Source of the DNA: Rhopalosiphum padi
Taxonomy: Eukaryota > Arthropoda > Insecta > Hemiptera > Aphididae
Direction of reading: 5' to 3'
NCBI RefSeq assembly: GCF_020882245.1
Contig: NC_083598.1
Location: forward strand, 57,263,858 to 57,327,857
DNA: 64,000 bases
Part shown: piece by piece, positions 1 through 13,526 of the stretch
Layout: each line of letters starts with the position of its first letter
Position numbering within the stretch: position 1 is the stretch's first letter
Program-made: the position numbers and the translations under genes
Notes under the pieces: generated by a model
The model's input: the letters and a program-made list of their open reading frames with translations, nothing else
Databases searched by the model: none
What the model was told of the DNA's origin: nothing

Positions 1-576
1 AATTTAATTGTTATACATACATTTATAATTTAAATCTAAAAAAAAATGGCTCATTATTAGATACTAAATGTATATAATTTAGATGAAAAGATGAGCTGTT
101 GCTGACTTATTTTTTCTGGATAAAGTTGTAAATGGCTCATTTGATACACTTTCCCTCCTCTTATGTATTAACTTCCGAGTTCCCCAGCGTTTTACTCATT
201 TTCTTGACACATATTATTGTGTTGTATCCAAAAATGCTACGAATTAATGCCAAATTGCCCACATTTATCCAATTGATCGCTTAGTGTCTCTACTCTCTAG
301 CTAATACATTTTCTAACCATCACTCTGAATATACAATCATTGCTACTTTTATAACTTTTTTATTATATCTATTATTATTTTATTATTATTATTATTGTTA
401 TCTATTGCTGACTGTCCGTTATTAATTTTAATAAATAATTCACGTTTGATATACTATATACTATATCTTATATGTTATATTTTAACGTTGTATTGTACTC
501 TGAATAATTAAAAACATTTGAAAATTGATTTAACAAATAATAAATAAATTATTCTTTGTTTCATTTTATATTTTAG

Positions 577-3500
577 GTTTGGATAACTATTACAATTTAA
601 ATATTTTCGTAGATATAAGTAAGTAAAAATCACAATATTAGTTTCTTAACCTTATAAAATAATAAATAATACACATATATACAGTACATAATCCACTTAT
701 AAATAATTATTCTTTGGTTACCATAACATGCATTATGACACAATTTAATGGGTTAGATATTGAATTATTTTTTAATATTTATGTAAAGGTTAATTCATTT
801 TATTTTATTAACACTTAATGAATTTTTGTCAATTAAATTAGATATTAAAAATTATATCATAGATTGATATCAATTTTGAATTCTATGAAAAAAAAACAGA
901 TATATAAACACAGAATTACACTGCTAACGCTTAAAACTAATAGACTGAACATTTTGTCACACAGTATCCAATAAGAAGCGATGTTTGTGTAACTTAAGTT
1001 AGTGACTGTGTGAAAGTTTGTTAGTTGATTGAATCAGAATAAAAATAGCAGAATATGTTTATGTTTTGAAATTTTCAAGATATCATATGTGTGAATCATC
1101 ATTGAGTTAATTTGTAATCTTTATTAACTTAGTTGATGATCGTTACTCTGGAAATTATCGTGAAAAATAATATACTATCTCTAATATATTGAATACAGAC
1201 TAAAGTAGTAATTATAATATGGATTTAAGTTAGTCTATTAGACAAGCTTTTAGAAAATCGTATAATATTTTTCTGAATTTAAGTTTCGATTACATAAAAC
1301 AAAAGTATTAAAGATATACAAATATTTTATTTTAATATTGATAGGTTAATATTTTCCGCAATGAGCCCGACATTTCATTCCTATGCATTTTCTGAGCATT
1401 ATATAAAAACATAAAAAATTCTCAGGTTTTGTAATTCAACTGTAATATGCTTGTTCCGGCGGGCTCTTGAATCTGACTAGAGTTTAACAATTGTATGCTG
1501 TTGCGTTCATTAATATTCCATTGGTAGTAGATGTTAGTCCTTGTAGAACTACGAGTGTACTTACCAGGTTTGCGATTCGTACCCGTATTTATAAGCGTGG
1601 CCTAGCCTATCACGTCGGTGACGCAGTGGAAAAACAACCCAACATTGCACGAAAACGTCTAGCGGCGCTGGGGAAAGTCTAGTGTTGCTTTGATACCGCT
1701 ATAGAGATGTCCATTGGTGTTAAGGACACCCAACGCCGCTTTTTAATAAAATATTAAAATTTTAAAGTACTCATTACTCACTTAAAAATTTAAATTTCGT
1801 GATATCAACGCAATAATTGTAAATATACTTATATTTTTAATTTTGATAATAACTCAATTAAATCTACTATTTAAGCTAAAGTTTAAACAAAAGCTTTAAG
1901 AAAGAGCAACAAAAACAGAATTAAAACAAAACATTCTTAGTTCCGTCTATGATGGAAAAGTTGAGTTTTTGTTAATTATTTTGCAATTGTGTAGACTGTG
2001 GACTCGTCATATCAACGCAAAATAGGATCTGTTGAATGCATATTTATGTTGAACAAGTTAAGCAAACTTAATTAATATTTTACGTATATATAATGACGCA
2101 TGTCTAGTGTATAAACAGAGAACACTTTTTCACTCATTACCTTGTAAATATTTTTCAATTCTGTTTGCTGGACGTTAAAATTCACTAATGAATCATAAAT
2201 TCCTATGAATTACAATTTTTTTAATTCATATCGCTCATGCGTAACACAACTTCATTTTTTTTTTAAATAGCAAGCCCTATTTTGAATATATATTAAAACG
2301 AATTAATCAATTTTTTCAAACAATTTTGATTTATCAACATGTATTCTAAACCCAAAATTTGCAAAATTAGAGGTATATATTATATTACTTTAAAAAAATG
2401 TATTACATTTTTATTTTTATTTTAGCTGACATATTTTTTCGATCTAAACACCATACATTATACATTTATTATTAGAGTAATAAATTATTTAATATCTATG
2501 AATTATTATTTTATTTTATTATTGCACATTATGAAATTACTGAAATTAAAGTCAAATGCTCATCATCGATATATACGATATATATGTGTGTAATACACTG
2601 GAACCTCAATAACTCGAATCAGTTGGGGGTGAAAATAAAATTCAAGTTATCGAAAATTCGACTTATAGAGGTTCCACTGTATATGCTAATTGCTAGTGTG
2701 TCCTCTTATACGAAAACTACTTATGTTATTATTTTTTTTTTTTAAATAGATAAAATAGAAGATGAAAATAAGACTTTATTTTATAAACATAGTAAGTTTA
2801 TATAGTATCTAATACTTTAATATTATATTAAGTATAATAATTATAATAAAAATATAAACTTTGGATCTAAATAATGTTTAGAATAAAAATAGAATTTATT
2901 AAATTTGAATTAAATTATAAATTATTGGATACGAAAATGACTCTGAGTGGAGACTGTATATTTCAAAGGATATTTTATTCTATATTGAAATTAATACTAG
3001 ACACTTAATATAGTAGACTGAACTAATTATTCCTAGCAAACATCAAAAATATTATCTAATAAATAATTATAATAATATAATTTTGTATATTGTTCGGACA
3101 CATTGAATCATTATTCTACTGTAAAAATGTAAACAGACCAAAAAACAACAACATGTAAAACCAATGTAACATCCATCACTGTCATAAACTTTGCTCAGAA
3201 TAATCTAAAAATGTATATTGTATATAAGAGTGTAAGGTGTATAAAATAAGTTCTTTGTAAATATTAAGTTATATATCTAACAAAATATATTACTGATAAA
3301 CTATAACTTAAGAATTTAATTTAAAAGAGAGAGTTGTCGCGTTCAATTTTATAAGCTCAATTAACAATTTATTTTGTGTATCTAATGGTCTTAATACTTT
3401 TAAATTTAATTAGTTTTAATCATGGTGTATTATTTATAACTAATTTACATTTTAAAAAAGGTAATAACTAATCATTTTGTTTAAACTTTTTACATACAAA

Positions 3501-6500
3501 TATAATATTTTCAGTGTTACGGACTATGATAAATACCTACAATTCATATAATGGTAAGATCATAACCAAAATAATTATAAATAAAAAAGTTAAAAAAAGA
3601 ACGTTTGTAAAACATATTATTATACATACAATATAAACTCACAAAATATTCATTAATTTATTATATAACGATAAAGTATCAACTAAAAATTTAAATTAAA
3701 GTATGACTCTGTCAAGTTTTAGTATCAATAATAAAAAATATATTTTTTTTATTTATGAAAAATTATAATCCATTTACAATAAATTTATAATAGTGAAAAA
3801 GACACATTAGGAAGACACCTCATAATTTTAAATTATTTAATTTAAATGCTCAGATCACGGAACGTTATTTTGTGAAACTTTATAACATATGATTAGATAA
3901 ATAATGATTATTTTGATTTATATTTGATTTTAACACGTTTTAGATAGGAAAAGATTAACATCAGTCATTTCAAAAATTCTCTTGGGGGAATAAAGCCCTA
4001 AATAAAATTTTATTTTATTTTAAACACTGTAAAAGAAAGAAAAGTACTGTTTTCCTATTTTTGATCCAATACTTAAAGTATTGATTTGCTCCTAGAAACT
4101 ACCTACAAAGTTTAAAATTAAATCTTTTCTGTTCCAAAATATGCCGAGAGGTATTAAAATAATTTTAAGGTTAATAAAATACTTAACTAGCATTTTATTT
4201 TATAGTAATAACTACAACAAGACTTGATGTACCCAAATTTGTTAAACTAAGTAAGATACATTATTTTTAATAATATTTAATTTTGCTGTGTTATTATTAT
4301 TCTATTTAAAAAAAAAATATAAAAATTACCCATTTACCCATTTACCCATTTTCATTGAAAGTATTATTCTTTCTATATGATTTAATTAATAGCTCACAAA
4401 TAAGCTTCATGTAAATTTTCTAAAAAACAACTATTTAGGTATCTAATAGAATTTAGGTATTTTTGATTATGGTATCGACATCACCAGCATTTAAATATTT
4501 AGCGCTATATAATATGATGCATTTATAATGTTATTTCCATAAAATCTATTCAAATAAGAATATTTAAAACAATTAAAAAATATGTATTCCTGATATTATA
4601 AAAATAAATTTAAAATGAAATTTAATCTTATTCTATAAGATTAATTTTACGCTATTATTTATTCTCAAAAGCATATTAATAGGATTAATAATGGTATGTT
4701 GGTAACCTCAAACATTTAAATACTTTTCTATTTATTTCCAGTGATAGATTTAGCTGTGACTATACTAGAGTCAAATAAAAACAAAAAAGGTAAGTTTAAT
4801 ATTAAGTAAAATATATTGTTTGCTACTTTGAAATTTGAATACTTATATTTGATTTAAAGGAAATAAAGGAAAGTAAACTTCTATAGCTCTATAAAAAAAA
4901 TAAGAAACACTCTAAATGAATAATAAATTAGTTTAAAAGTATTTGGTAGCTAATAGATTATACTCGTAAGTTCAATTTACAATGCTTAGACGAACAATTG
5001 ATTTACGATTAGGCTAACCGACTAAGTATATTAGTCCAGTGTTCTACTTAGTGCTTGGGTAGTTCCTTTAAAAAAGGAACTAGTTCACATTCACGTTCCT
5101 CATGTTAAAAAGGAACTAAATCCTTTACCGCTCCTGTCTTAAAGAAAGGAACTAGTTCTTTTTCTGGTTCCTTTTTGATGTGAAGTAAAATAAAATAAAA
5201 AAAACATTGGTACATTTTTACTATAATTGTTTTAATTTTTTTTTTTTTTTTCTATTTTTTTTTTCTTTATTTTTAAAAACAATCTGTACAAACATGCACA
5301 TTTAGTAATTTAGATATAAAACATAATATAATATTTAAAAAAAACAACAACTTTTAAGGAAGTCACCCATTGGTGAAACCTACTAACTTTTATTTGGATT
5401 TACGATCACTTAAGAAGATCTCGATTCCAATTACGTTTGAGCCTGCGAGGGGGGTTGCCTGGAATGTGCAATGAAGCCATGTCTTTAATGAGAGGATTAG
5501 TACTGGAGTTGAGTTTGGAGTGGAAACGGTGGTAGTGTATTTTGGCATAGTCTGAGACATTAATTACTTTGAGGTCATTGTGTAGTGCAAGGTTTGTCAT
5601 GTACCATGGAGCACCAGTTATAGTGCGTAGGGCAATATTTTGGAAGGATTGGATGGGGCGAATGTTGGAGGGTTTGGCCGACCCCCATATTTGAATACCA
5701 TATGACCAGACAGGTCTGATCATTGTATTATACAATAACATTTTGGTTTTAAGATTAAGTTTAGATTTAAGAAGGGGTCGGAAGAGATGAAGTCTACTGT
5801 TGGCAAGTTTTCTTTTGTTTTGGAGATGGGGTTTCCAAGTTAAACGTTTATCTAAAATTACACCTAGATACTTTGTCTTGTTCGAGATAGGTTTTAATTT
5901 TAAAACTTTAACATAACAAATTGTTATTCAGTAATAGTTTTAACTTTTGTAAACATTATCAATAATATCGTATACAGGTTTATTTGTATACCTCTTTATA
6001 TTAGATACTAAATTTCAAGAGAAGCTATACATTTTTGTTGATTTAATTACTTTTATTTAAAAATTAATGAACAAAGAAAGGAACGAAAAAAATCGCTCAT
6101 GTTCCTCTAAAAAGTAAACGAAATTCTAATACGTTCCTAAACATGAAAAAGGAACTACGTTCCCGATAAGTTCTTAAAAATGGAACGAAATCAAAGGAAC
6201 GGATTCTTTTGAACGCGTTCCTTCCAAGCACTGGTTCTACCATTAGTCCACAGTATCCAACTAAGGCTAATATAATAATTTTATAGGGAATAGATTTTAT
6301 ATAGCATCATTTTAACTTAATGTGATGTGCACAATTAGAAAAAAGTATATAGAACTAGAAAATAAATACCTATATCCCACATTCTCACAATCTAAATGCT
6401 AGATATAGGACCTGATTAATAGTCCTTCAAGTTAGGGAGAGAGGGCTAGATTCTTAAAAATGTTTTTTAGCAAATTTTTTTTAACTAGATTATTATATTT

Positions 6501-9500
6501 TATTGTTTCTATTGGTATTTACAACTGACTTGAATGATAATTCGTTTATATGAAACATTAAATTTTTTTATATTGTAGGCGAAAATAATATTAATATGTT
6601 TATAAGCACATATTATATTTACCCAAAAATTCTGGGGGGCTGAAGCCCACCCAACCCCCCCCCCCCACTAGTTACGCCTATGTTGGTACTCGTTCTGTGT
6701 GCTATTTATTTATACGTTTAAAATGTCTTCACCTTCAATAATTTGTATATTACCTATCAGCACATTACTCATTGTGCTATATGCAAAAAATAATAAAATT
6801 CATCTTTTTAATTTTTATCATTATCTTTTGTTGGTGTATGCACAATGCACATTTATGAATAATATTTTGGACCATTTTATTATAAAATGATTATACCAGT
6901 ATTGTTTCTCTTTCCAACATTTCATCAAGGCAGGATATTATTTTTTTTTTTAACATTTTACTATATAGTTATTAAATATTGATCAGTTCAAAAAACTTTA
7001 AATTTAATTATAGATTTATAAAAGTTGTACATGATTCTCCTTTAGCACTTGTATTGTACTGTATTGTAAATGCAAAACTAATAGGTACCTACATTGGATA
7101 TATTTCATCATTTTTCATTCACCTAGAATTTAAAATACAGATAGTGAGCAGTGAGCACATAAACCAAATGTACATAATATTTGTGATGAAGAAAAATAAT
7201 AATAATAATAATAATAATATTTTATTTTTGTTTAAAGACTTTTATTTGCCATCATAATTATTTATAAATAAATAAGAAGAAATTCAGCATATTACGAAAA
7301 TATATATTATAATAAATTCAATTTATTTTCAGAACCTAATGAAGAAGAAAATCAATCAAAATCTGATGAAAAAAGTAAATTTCATATCATATCCTATTTT
7401 AATGTAAAAACCTTTTTCAATAATTTTAATATTTAATTTAATTTCTGAAGAAAATAATATGAAGTTATTAAGTATAAGAAAAATGTATTTAAGTTTATAT
7501 ATTTTATATTTAAAAAAATAATAATAAGGTACACCACATTATTATTTTTATTTATAATACATATTAAATTAGTTGAAACAATAAAATAACTATCTACCGT
7601 TGTATGCCCTATTCATTTTTCACTTCATTTAGAATTTAAAAGCTGGAAAGCATAAGGTCATAAATAATCTTTTTGAATACTTTTATTGTGCATATCTTGG
7701 CTGTGAATATTTTCTTAGTTCGTAAAATAATGACATAAACATAATATTAATTTAACTTTAAACTTCTTGCAAATGCGGAACATAATTAATATAAATATTA
7801 TCATATATTTTTTATTTTTTTAATAAATCTAATTAATTTAATTATAAATTATTAGAGACTACCGATATCGTTGTTCAAGAAACAAAGTATCATTATAAAA
7901 AACCTGACTGTGGTAAGTTTAAATAAATAATTGAATATATAACCCACTAATAATTATAAACTAAAATATTTTTGCTAGTAATTTAAATGATTAATTGTAT
8001 AAATATTGTAATAATTTTTTTCTATTAATTGAATATTTTAATAATTAATTTACCAAAAAAAAAAAAAAAATAGTTTTAATACGTCCTTACAAATAGAAAA
8101 AATAAATAAATTTAAATTAAAAAAAATAGTGCAATATGTGTGAGATCAGTAAAAAGAGCAAGGAAATCTATAAAGGTTATATTTATAGAAATACATTTCT
8201 TTTGCAAGTTAAAATAATAGTATCTTTTAATTTTTAAGTCATTCTTTTACTTTTAATTTACATAATATTATGTAATATCATTGATTATAAATCAATAATA
8301 AATAAATAGTATTTATAATCAATGATAATATGTACCTAATATATATACATACCTATTGGCTATCTTATTACTAAATGATATAGTATACTTTTTATTTTTT
8401 ATTTCAGCCTTACCAAATAAAGTTGATTGGAAAGGTACTAATTATTACTATTGCATTTCGTCATACAAGCATAATATAAATTATATCCTGTATTATACTA
8501 ATATATATTTCAAATAATTTTTACTATTATTATATTATTTAAATATTAGTAGATCTATAAAAATTCCATATTTTCATCAATAAATCAAACTTAAGTATAC
8601 ATATAAATAGTGTCATAATATTGTATTATTTCTTGATTTTTTTTAAAGATCTTTTAACAAAAACTTAGGTAGAAGACTTATATATACACATGGCTATTTA
8701 CCATATATGTTCTGATGTTCATCCTCACATCTGTTTAAATTATAAACAAAACACCCTATGACCTATATCATGTATAGTATATATATATAAACTGTTAATA
8801 ACGACATACTGTAGTACAGTAGACGTTGAATAATATACATTTTTATAATACTGTATTACTGTATGATATTTGTCCTATGTAATACTTGGTAGGAGTTAGT
8901 TGTTGATTTATATTATTATATTACGCCTCGTAACAAACACACTATTTTATATTATATCGTTGTATTCATTATTATTATATTTATATATGCGATTTTATTA
9001 TTATTTTTCTAAGCTTCTGTATATCTGTTGTACTTCAATAATATCGTTTAATATTGCTTTTGATAAAATTCTGATTTTTTGAAATGTTATATATAATTGG
9101 AGATCATATTTTAAAATCATTTATTATAATTTGAGAAGTTTCCTGTGGTGGCACAAAGTTATTTTATTAAAATGAAAATTTTTTTTTTTCGCACTATGAA
9201 TATTTTAGAAAATACTTGAAAGATTTTTGCCATTTAAATGACGGCATAAATTTTTAATTTTATTTTTTGAAGCAAAATATTATTTGAAGCATTTCAATCA
9301 ATAAAAATCAAATTTTGGACAAGTAGCTACAAGTATTTAAAACAATTAGAACTAAGATGAGCGGAATAATGAACCCGTATTTCGTGGGTTATCTTACACC
9401 ACTCTTCTCTGCTCATTTAAACTTTAAATACTTATAACTGAGTTATAAGTAGAAACCGAATTTATATGTGCTAAAAATAAAATTAAAATTAAAAATAAGA

Positions 9501-11296
9501 TTATTTTATGCTTTATAATTTCATTAATACAATTTTACATGCATAGATATTCTATTTTTAAGATGGTTAAATTAATCCTAATCTTTAAATAATATTTCAA
9601 ACAGTATAAGTTATAACTTATAAGCTACTCGTTAAAATTTTGATTTATATATTATTATATCTAATAGTATTCAAAATAATATTCTACTTTGAAATAAGGA
9701 ATTAATAATGTATGTGGTCATTCTTACCTAGCTTATAATTATAATAAGTTTCTTATATTAAAATAATAAATGGAGCATATTAGGTATCAGGAATGAATAA
9801 CGTTGACAATTATTTATTTTTAGATGTTTTAAATCACCGTAAGTTTTTAATATTTGTATACATTGTATTAAACATTAGGTACCTAAATACTTAGATATTA
9901 AATTAATCAACAAATAAATAATTCTTGGTAGAAATGTAAGCTTGAAAAAATTATTGGTTTTGAAATAATTTTACGTAAATTTAACAAATTTTGTATCATT
10001 GTCTAAATCGAGTAACCCCTCAATTTAATTGTTTTCACAAGTGTAATAAATGGAAAATGGTCGCTTTGTACGGTCCATTGTTTAAACCACTTAACGCAGA
10101 CACTTAATTATAAATAATGTAAATTATTAAAATGTAAAAATTAAATAAAAAGTCAAATTACAAACGTTAAAAAATATAGTATATTAACAAGTCGAAATAA
10201 TCAGTTTTTTCAATTTTTTTACTACTATATTAGTATTGACAAAAGTTAAAGAAAATTAAAAATGTATACAATATAAATATAAATAAATAATATTGAAAAA
10301 ATCATTAAAAACTACATGTCATATATAATATAGCCAATATAGGCAGGAAATTTAAAAATTCAAAATTTGTTATTTTCTTTTTATGATTCTAAATTTAATA
10401 GTTTAAATTATTATCACCAGCAATGCATTTTTGTTTCTTTTAAATTTTTTAAGGATAGTTTCGCCTCTAACCGATGCTATAACGACTTGTTTATATTTTA
10501 TATTATATACTTTATGTATACAATAGTACAAAGTGTCCGCGTTCTGTTATCTTAATTTTTACCAGACCATACAAAATGTACACGTTTTGCACTTTTAATG
10601 CTCGACCGTACAAAGTGACCTAGAAACAAATATTTTATTATTTTACATCTAAATTACCTATAGGTGATTGCAATAAGAACAATTAAATAGGAAATAATTA
10701 AAAATGTTTAATATTACAGTTAGTTAAAAATATTTAAATCTCATATTTAATTGTAATACTCGTATATTATCATAATATAATTTATTATATCATTAATTTA
10801 ATTCCTCAAATATATTATATTTTTAGTTATTGCCAAATACAGTGAGTCAATTGTATTTATATTTTTATTATTGTAAATTAAAATCTGTTAGCTGTATAAG
10901 TTGATAGAGCTGAAGTTCTTTTAAAATTACAGTCTAAATTAAAGTTATTCCACTTAGTTAGTTTTTGGATTAAAAAAAAAAAATACACTATACTATTTAT
11001 CCTGATCGATCTGGTTATAATATATTAATAATAAATCTAATTATGTATATATATAATATATATTTAATAATATCTATTTATCACATTAGGAATTGTGTAG
11101 TATAGTCATTGCAACATATAAATACATTATAAATAATATAATCTATTCGATACTCCTAAAATGTATTTAAACTTTAAAATTAAAATTAACCACTTCTTGA
11201 TACGATTTATTACGCTATGACAAAGGTACGATATTACTAATATTAAAATACAACTATGTATTTTCAGTAAGAGAAAATAATGAGATTCCGGATTGA
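577..11296 (+). CDS. Micro-exon gene 1, 3' part (11 coding exons, 5' end outside window)
   Basis: Unnamed paralogue of gene 2, probably a secreted protein by homology. Coding exons read by eye: 577-618, 2750-2791, 3515-3553, 4206-4250, 4742-4789, 7333-7374, 7856-7912, 8408-8434, 9824-9838, 10827-10841 and 11268-11296 (stop TGA 11294-11296). Each internal exon follows an AG acceptor, ends at a GT donor (mostly GTAAGN) and is a multiple of 3 in phase 1-1. All joins are stop-free until the last exon. Order matches gene 2 exons 29-39, with exon lengths 42/42, 42/45, 39/39, 45/45, 48/48, 42/33, 57/48, 27/27, 15/15 and 15/12 (gene 1/gene 2). Shared peptide pieces include LD-YY/LDSY, DENK..LFY, MLRTM..Y and ILESNK. 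The final coding exon stops early relative to gene 2, so the gene may have a shortened C-terminus or be decaying. The preceding exon should lie just left of base 1. Confidence 0.75.
1445..1745. other. GC-richer block of unknown nature in a gene 1 intron
   Basis: This stretch (for example ttccggcgggctc, gtctagcggcgctgggg, ggacacccaacgccgc) stands out from the AT-rich intron around it. A 63-codon frame crosses it (1491-1682) but resembles no family I recognise. A short inverted pair (gtcc...ggac) lies near 1708-1726. It could be part of a transposon or an inserted non-coding RNA copy. Gene 2 has nothing like it in the equivalent intron (41197-42337). Confidence 0.3.
2596..2679. mobile_element. 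Short pogo/Tigger-type MITE
   Basis: An 84-bp element with terminal inverted repeats CACTGGAACCTC and GAGGTTCCACTG, flanked on both sides by TA. The ends and the TA duplication are typical of pogo/Tigger MITEs. It has no coding capacity and lies in a gene 1 intron just upstream of the exon at 2750. Confidence 0.7.
5049..6233. mobile_element. Non-autonomous hAT-like element with nested retroelement
   Basis: The ends are inverted repeats (left TAGTGCTTGG, right CCAAGCACTG) flanked by 8-bp direct repeats GTTCTACT and GTTCTACC (one mismatch), the pattern left by hAT elements. Subterminal regions are full of GGAAC/GTTCC motifs in both orientations. No transposase frame is visible. A Jockey-type reverse transcriptase fragment sits inside. 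The element lies between the gene 1 exons at 4742 and 7333, an intron that is much shorter in gene 2. Confidence 0.65.
5406..5900 (-). pseudogene. Jockey-type non-LTR reverse transcriptase, C-terminal fragment
   Basis: Read on the minus strand, the frame is open from about 5900 to a TGA at 5406-5408. It carries landmarks of the C-terminal part of Jockey-clade reverse transcriptases: KYLGVILDKRLTWKPH, then IRPVWSYGIQIWG, then ITGAPWYMTN and a tail ending RDLLK. The endonuclease and catalytic palm domains are missing, so this is a truncated dead copy. It sits within the hAT-like element. Confidence 0.85.
7190..7219. repeat. AAT microsatellite
   Basis: Run of about nine AAT units in a gene 1 intron. 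Confidence 0.8.
9130..9480. repeat. Degenerate palindromic repeat
   Basis: It shares phrases such as tttaaactttaaatacttataa and gatgagcgg/ctgctcat with the better preserved palindrome at 25553-26085. The two halves face each other around 9390. It is probably an old copy of the same MITE family, in the intron between gene 1 exons 8408-8434 and 9824-9838. Confidence 0.4.
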
Positions 11297-11310
11297 ATCA
11301 ATAATTAAAG
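11268..11310 (+). CDS. Gene 1 penultimate exon with early stop
   Basis: The acceptor ttttcag precedes the exon and GTAGGA follows it. The exon is 43 nt against 59 nt in gene 2 (48587-48645), a difference that is not a multiple of 3. In the inherited frame it reads I-R-E-N-N-E-I-P-D and then TGA at 11294-11296. Both other frames also contain stops. Skipping the exon does not restore the frame, because the junction 10841 to 11898 gives AAT TGA. Either this is the true C-terminus of gene 1 or the copy is degenerating. Confidence 0.55.
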
Positions 11311-11897
11311 GTAGGATTTATATTTATTTCTCATCATAAATATTTTTTTATTGCTAAAAAATTATATATTCTGTATCGCAAAAGGGACCGGATCGTATGC
11401 CAACGCCATTACTTTTTGCACTTCGACGCTCGACACACTGGCACCGATATCTATTACACCATGGCAGAATATCGCGTGGGTATGGGCAAAAGAACCGATT
11501 TTCGCCTGACTGTGATGAGTTCTCTCACTGGATAGAGTATTATACTCGTAGTTCTTATTCCACGCACGGAATAGTCAAATAAATAATTACTGATACACTA
11601 CGCGATCGGTCGAGAGAGGTTTATACTCTAGAATATAAATACGTGTTAGCAATTATTCTTTAATACCAACCGTAACGATAATAAGTATTATTTTAATGAA
11701 ATGCATTTCTGAACCATCGGTTGGATAATCGACAATTTTTGCCTCTACTGTAAACTTATTTGTGCCGAGTATATTGAAAGATAGGGTAATGCAACTATTA
11801 TCACAACAAAAAATATATGAAAAAGAACTTTTTAAAACCCAAATATATTTTTTATAACAACATTTGATGATATTAATTGTTTATTATATGATTTTAG

Positions 11898-12185
11898 ATT
11901 GATGATGATGGCGAAGAAGATTACGATTTAAGAAGACAAACATATTTAATAATCAATTATCATTTGTTAGTTTGATAATAAATTCGTATTTAGTAAAATA
12001 TCAGTATATTTTTAACTTATTAAAATGTCATCACCTGTAAGAAAAAGTTTATAATTTTAGTGTTTACAACTACTCAAAAATAAACATAAAATATAAATGT
12101 TTAATAATTTAGGATAATTGATTTTTGTTATAAATTATTTATTCATTATAATTCAATTGCAATAAATAAATAGTATTATATTATA
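11898..12185 (+). other. Gene 1 terminal exon, probably 3' UTR
   Basis: The stretch follows an attttag acceptor and aligns with the gene 2 terminal exon at 49564 (shared ACGATTTAAGAAGA and cctgtaagataaaa-like blocks). In gene 2 the TAA inside this block is the stop codon. In gene 1 translation has already stopped in the previous exon, so the block is read as 3' UTR. It ends near a poly(A) signal AATAAA at 12161-12166, in a context (caattgcaataaataaata) that also ends gene 2. Confidence 0.55.
12161..12166 (+). terminator. Poly(A) signal of gene 1
   Basis: AATAAA in the sequence attgcaataaataaata, shared with the gene 2 end at 49809-49814. Confidence 0.5.
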
Positions 12186-12772
12186 TAAATATAATACTTA
12201 ATTTAATAATTTATTTGTAAATTGGAATATAATCGTGGTGGTATGATTATAATTTTGATAATTTGTTTATGTAAATTACGTATATAATACAATTTACTAC
12301 ATTATCAGTATCAAATAAAAAATGTATAATAATAATTTATAAATATAAAGAAGTAGGCATCATTGTTAAATAAATATAAATATCCGCTGTAATACAGATG
12401 GTCTCGATCTTTTTCACTTTTAATAAATTCTATTTTATGATTTAAAATATTAAAAATTTTAATACAATAAATTGAATAGTGTATAAAACGAAAAGAGAAT
12501 AGTGTTCAGTATGCTCATGTGAAAATATGACATCAACAAATAGTAAAGTTATCCAGCGATAAGAACCTACATCTACTGCTACGTTATCGTCGTTGGTATT
12601 GTAATCTAATAAAAACGATTTAATAACACCGTATCGATACGATACGAACAATGCGGAAAATAAGTACCTATAATAACATTATCATCAAACATAAAGATTA
12701 ACTGACGGGTTTATAGGTATTCGCAGGCAGTGCGAATGAATTCATTTTTAATTTTGTCATTTCGTGTATAGC

Positions 12773-13526
12773 CAGGAATGGGCAAGATACTCACGAATCA
12801 GTATCGAGATACTAGATACTCGATACTTATATTTTAAGTATTTAGATACTCGATACTCAATACTTACATTTTAAAATAAATATTTAGATACTCGATACCC
12901 GATACTCGATACATTTGAAAAAATTAACCATAGCTTATATGACGCATAGAATTTTTTTAAAGTTTATTTATACACAATTAGGTAGGTTGTATAGGTATTT
13001 ATATAATCCATAAATACTGATTATTATAATAGTCAATAATATAGTATAAATGTTTAATTATATAATATGTATAAATATATTGTATAGATGTATAATAATA
13101 TTCAGTAGTCAAGGTTTAATTTAATTTATATTGCACGTAACGCCTTAAAAATTAATAATTTATTTATTTAATATAACTTCTTATTTCATTTTAAAAATAC
13201 TAATTTTTCAAAAGTAATATCTGATAATTTATTCCTGGTAGGATTATGAATAAATTCTGCCAGGGAAAACATACGCTCAACTGATGTTTAAAACATAGTC
13301 AAACAGTCGTGGTTGGTAGATAGGCGAGTAAAAATAATCCTAAAAAATTAATTTTTCAAAGTATCGCGTTAATGTATCGAGTAGTTTTCAATAAAATTAT
13401 TTTATACATTGACTAAAAATGTATCGTGATACAAGATACTCGATATCTCATATAATTGTATCGAGATAACAAGATACAAAATACAATTGTATCTAAAATA
13501 CGTATCTTAGATACTGCCCAACCCTG
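12773..13526. mobile_element. hAT-like MITE with GATACTCGATAC repeats
   Basis: The left end CAGGAATGGGCA and right end TGCCCAACCCTG are inverted and match the usual hAT terminal pattern. Subterminal segments carry many copies of gatactcgatac and agatac in both orientations, as expected for transposase binding. The flanking 8-bp duplication is poor, and no transposase frame is present. Confidence 0.6.

Noticed and set aside
6979..7257. A 92-codon frame with an Asn run
   Set aside because: The Asn run is the AAT microsatellite; the rest is intron sequence of gene 1.
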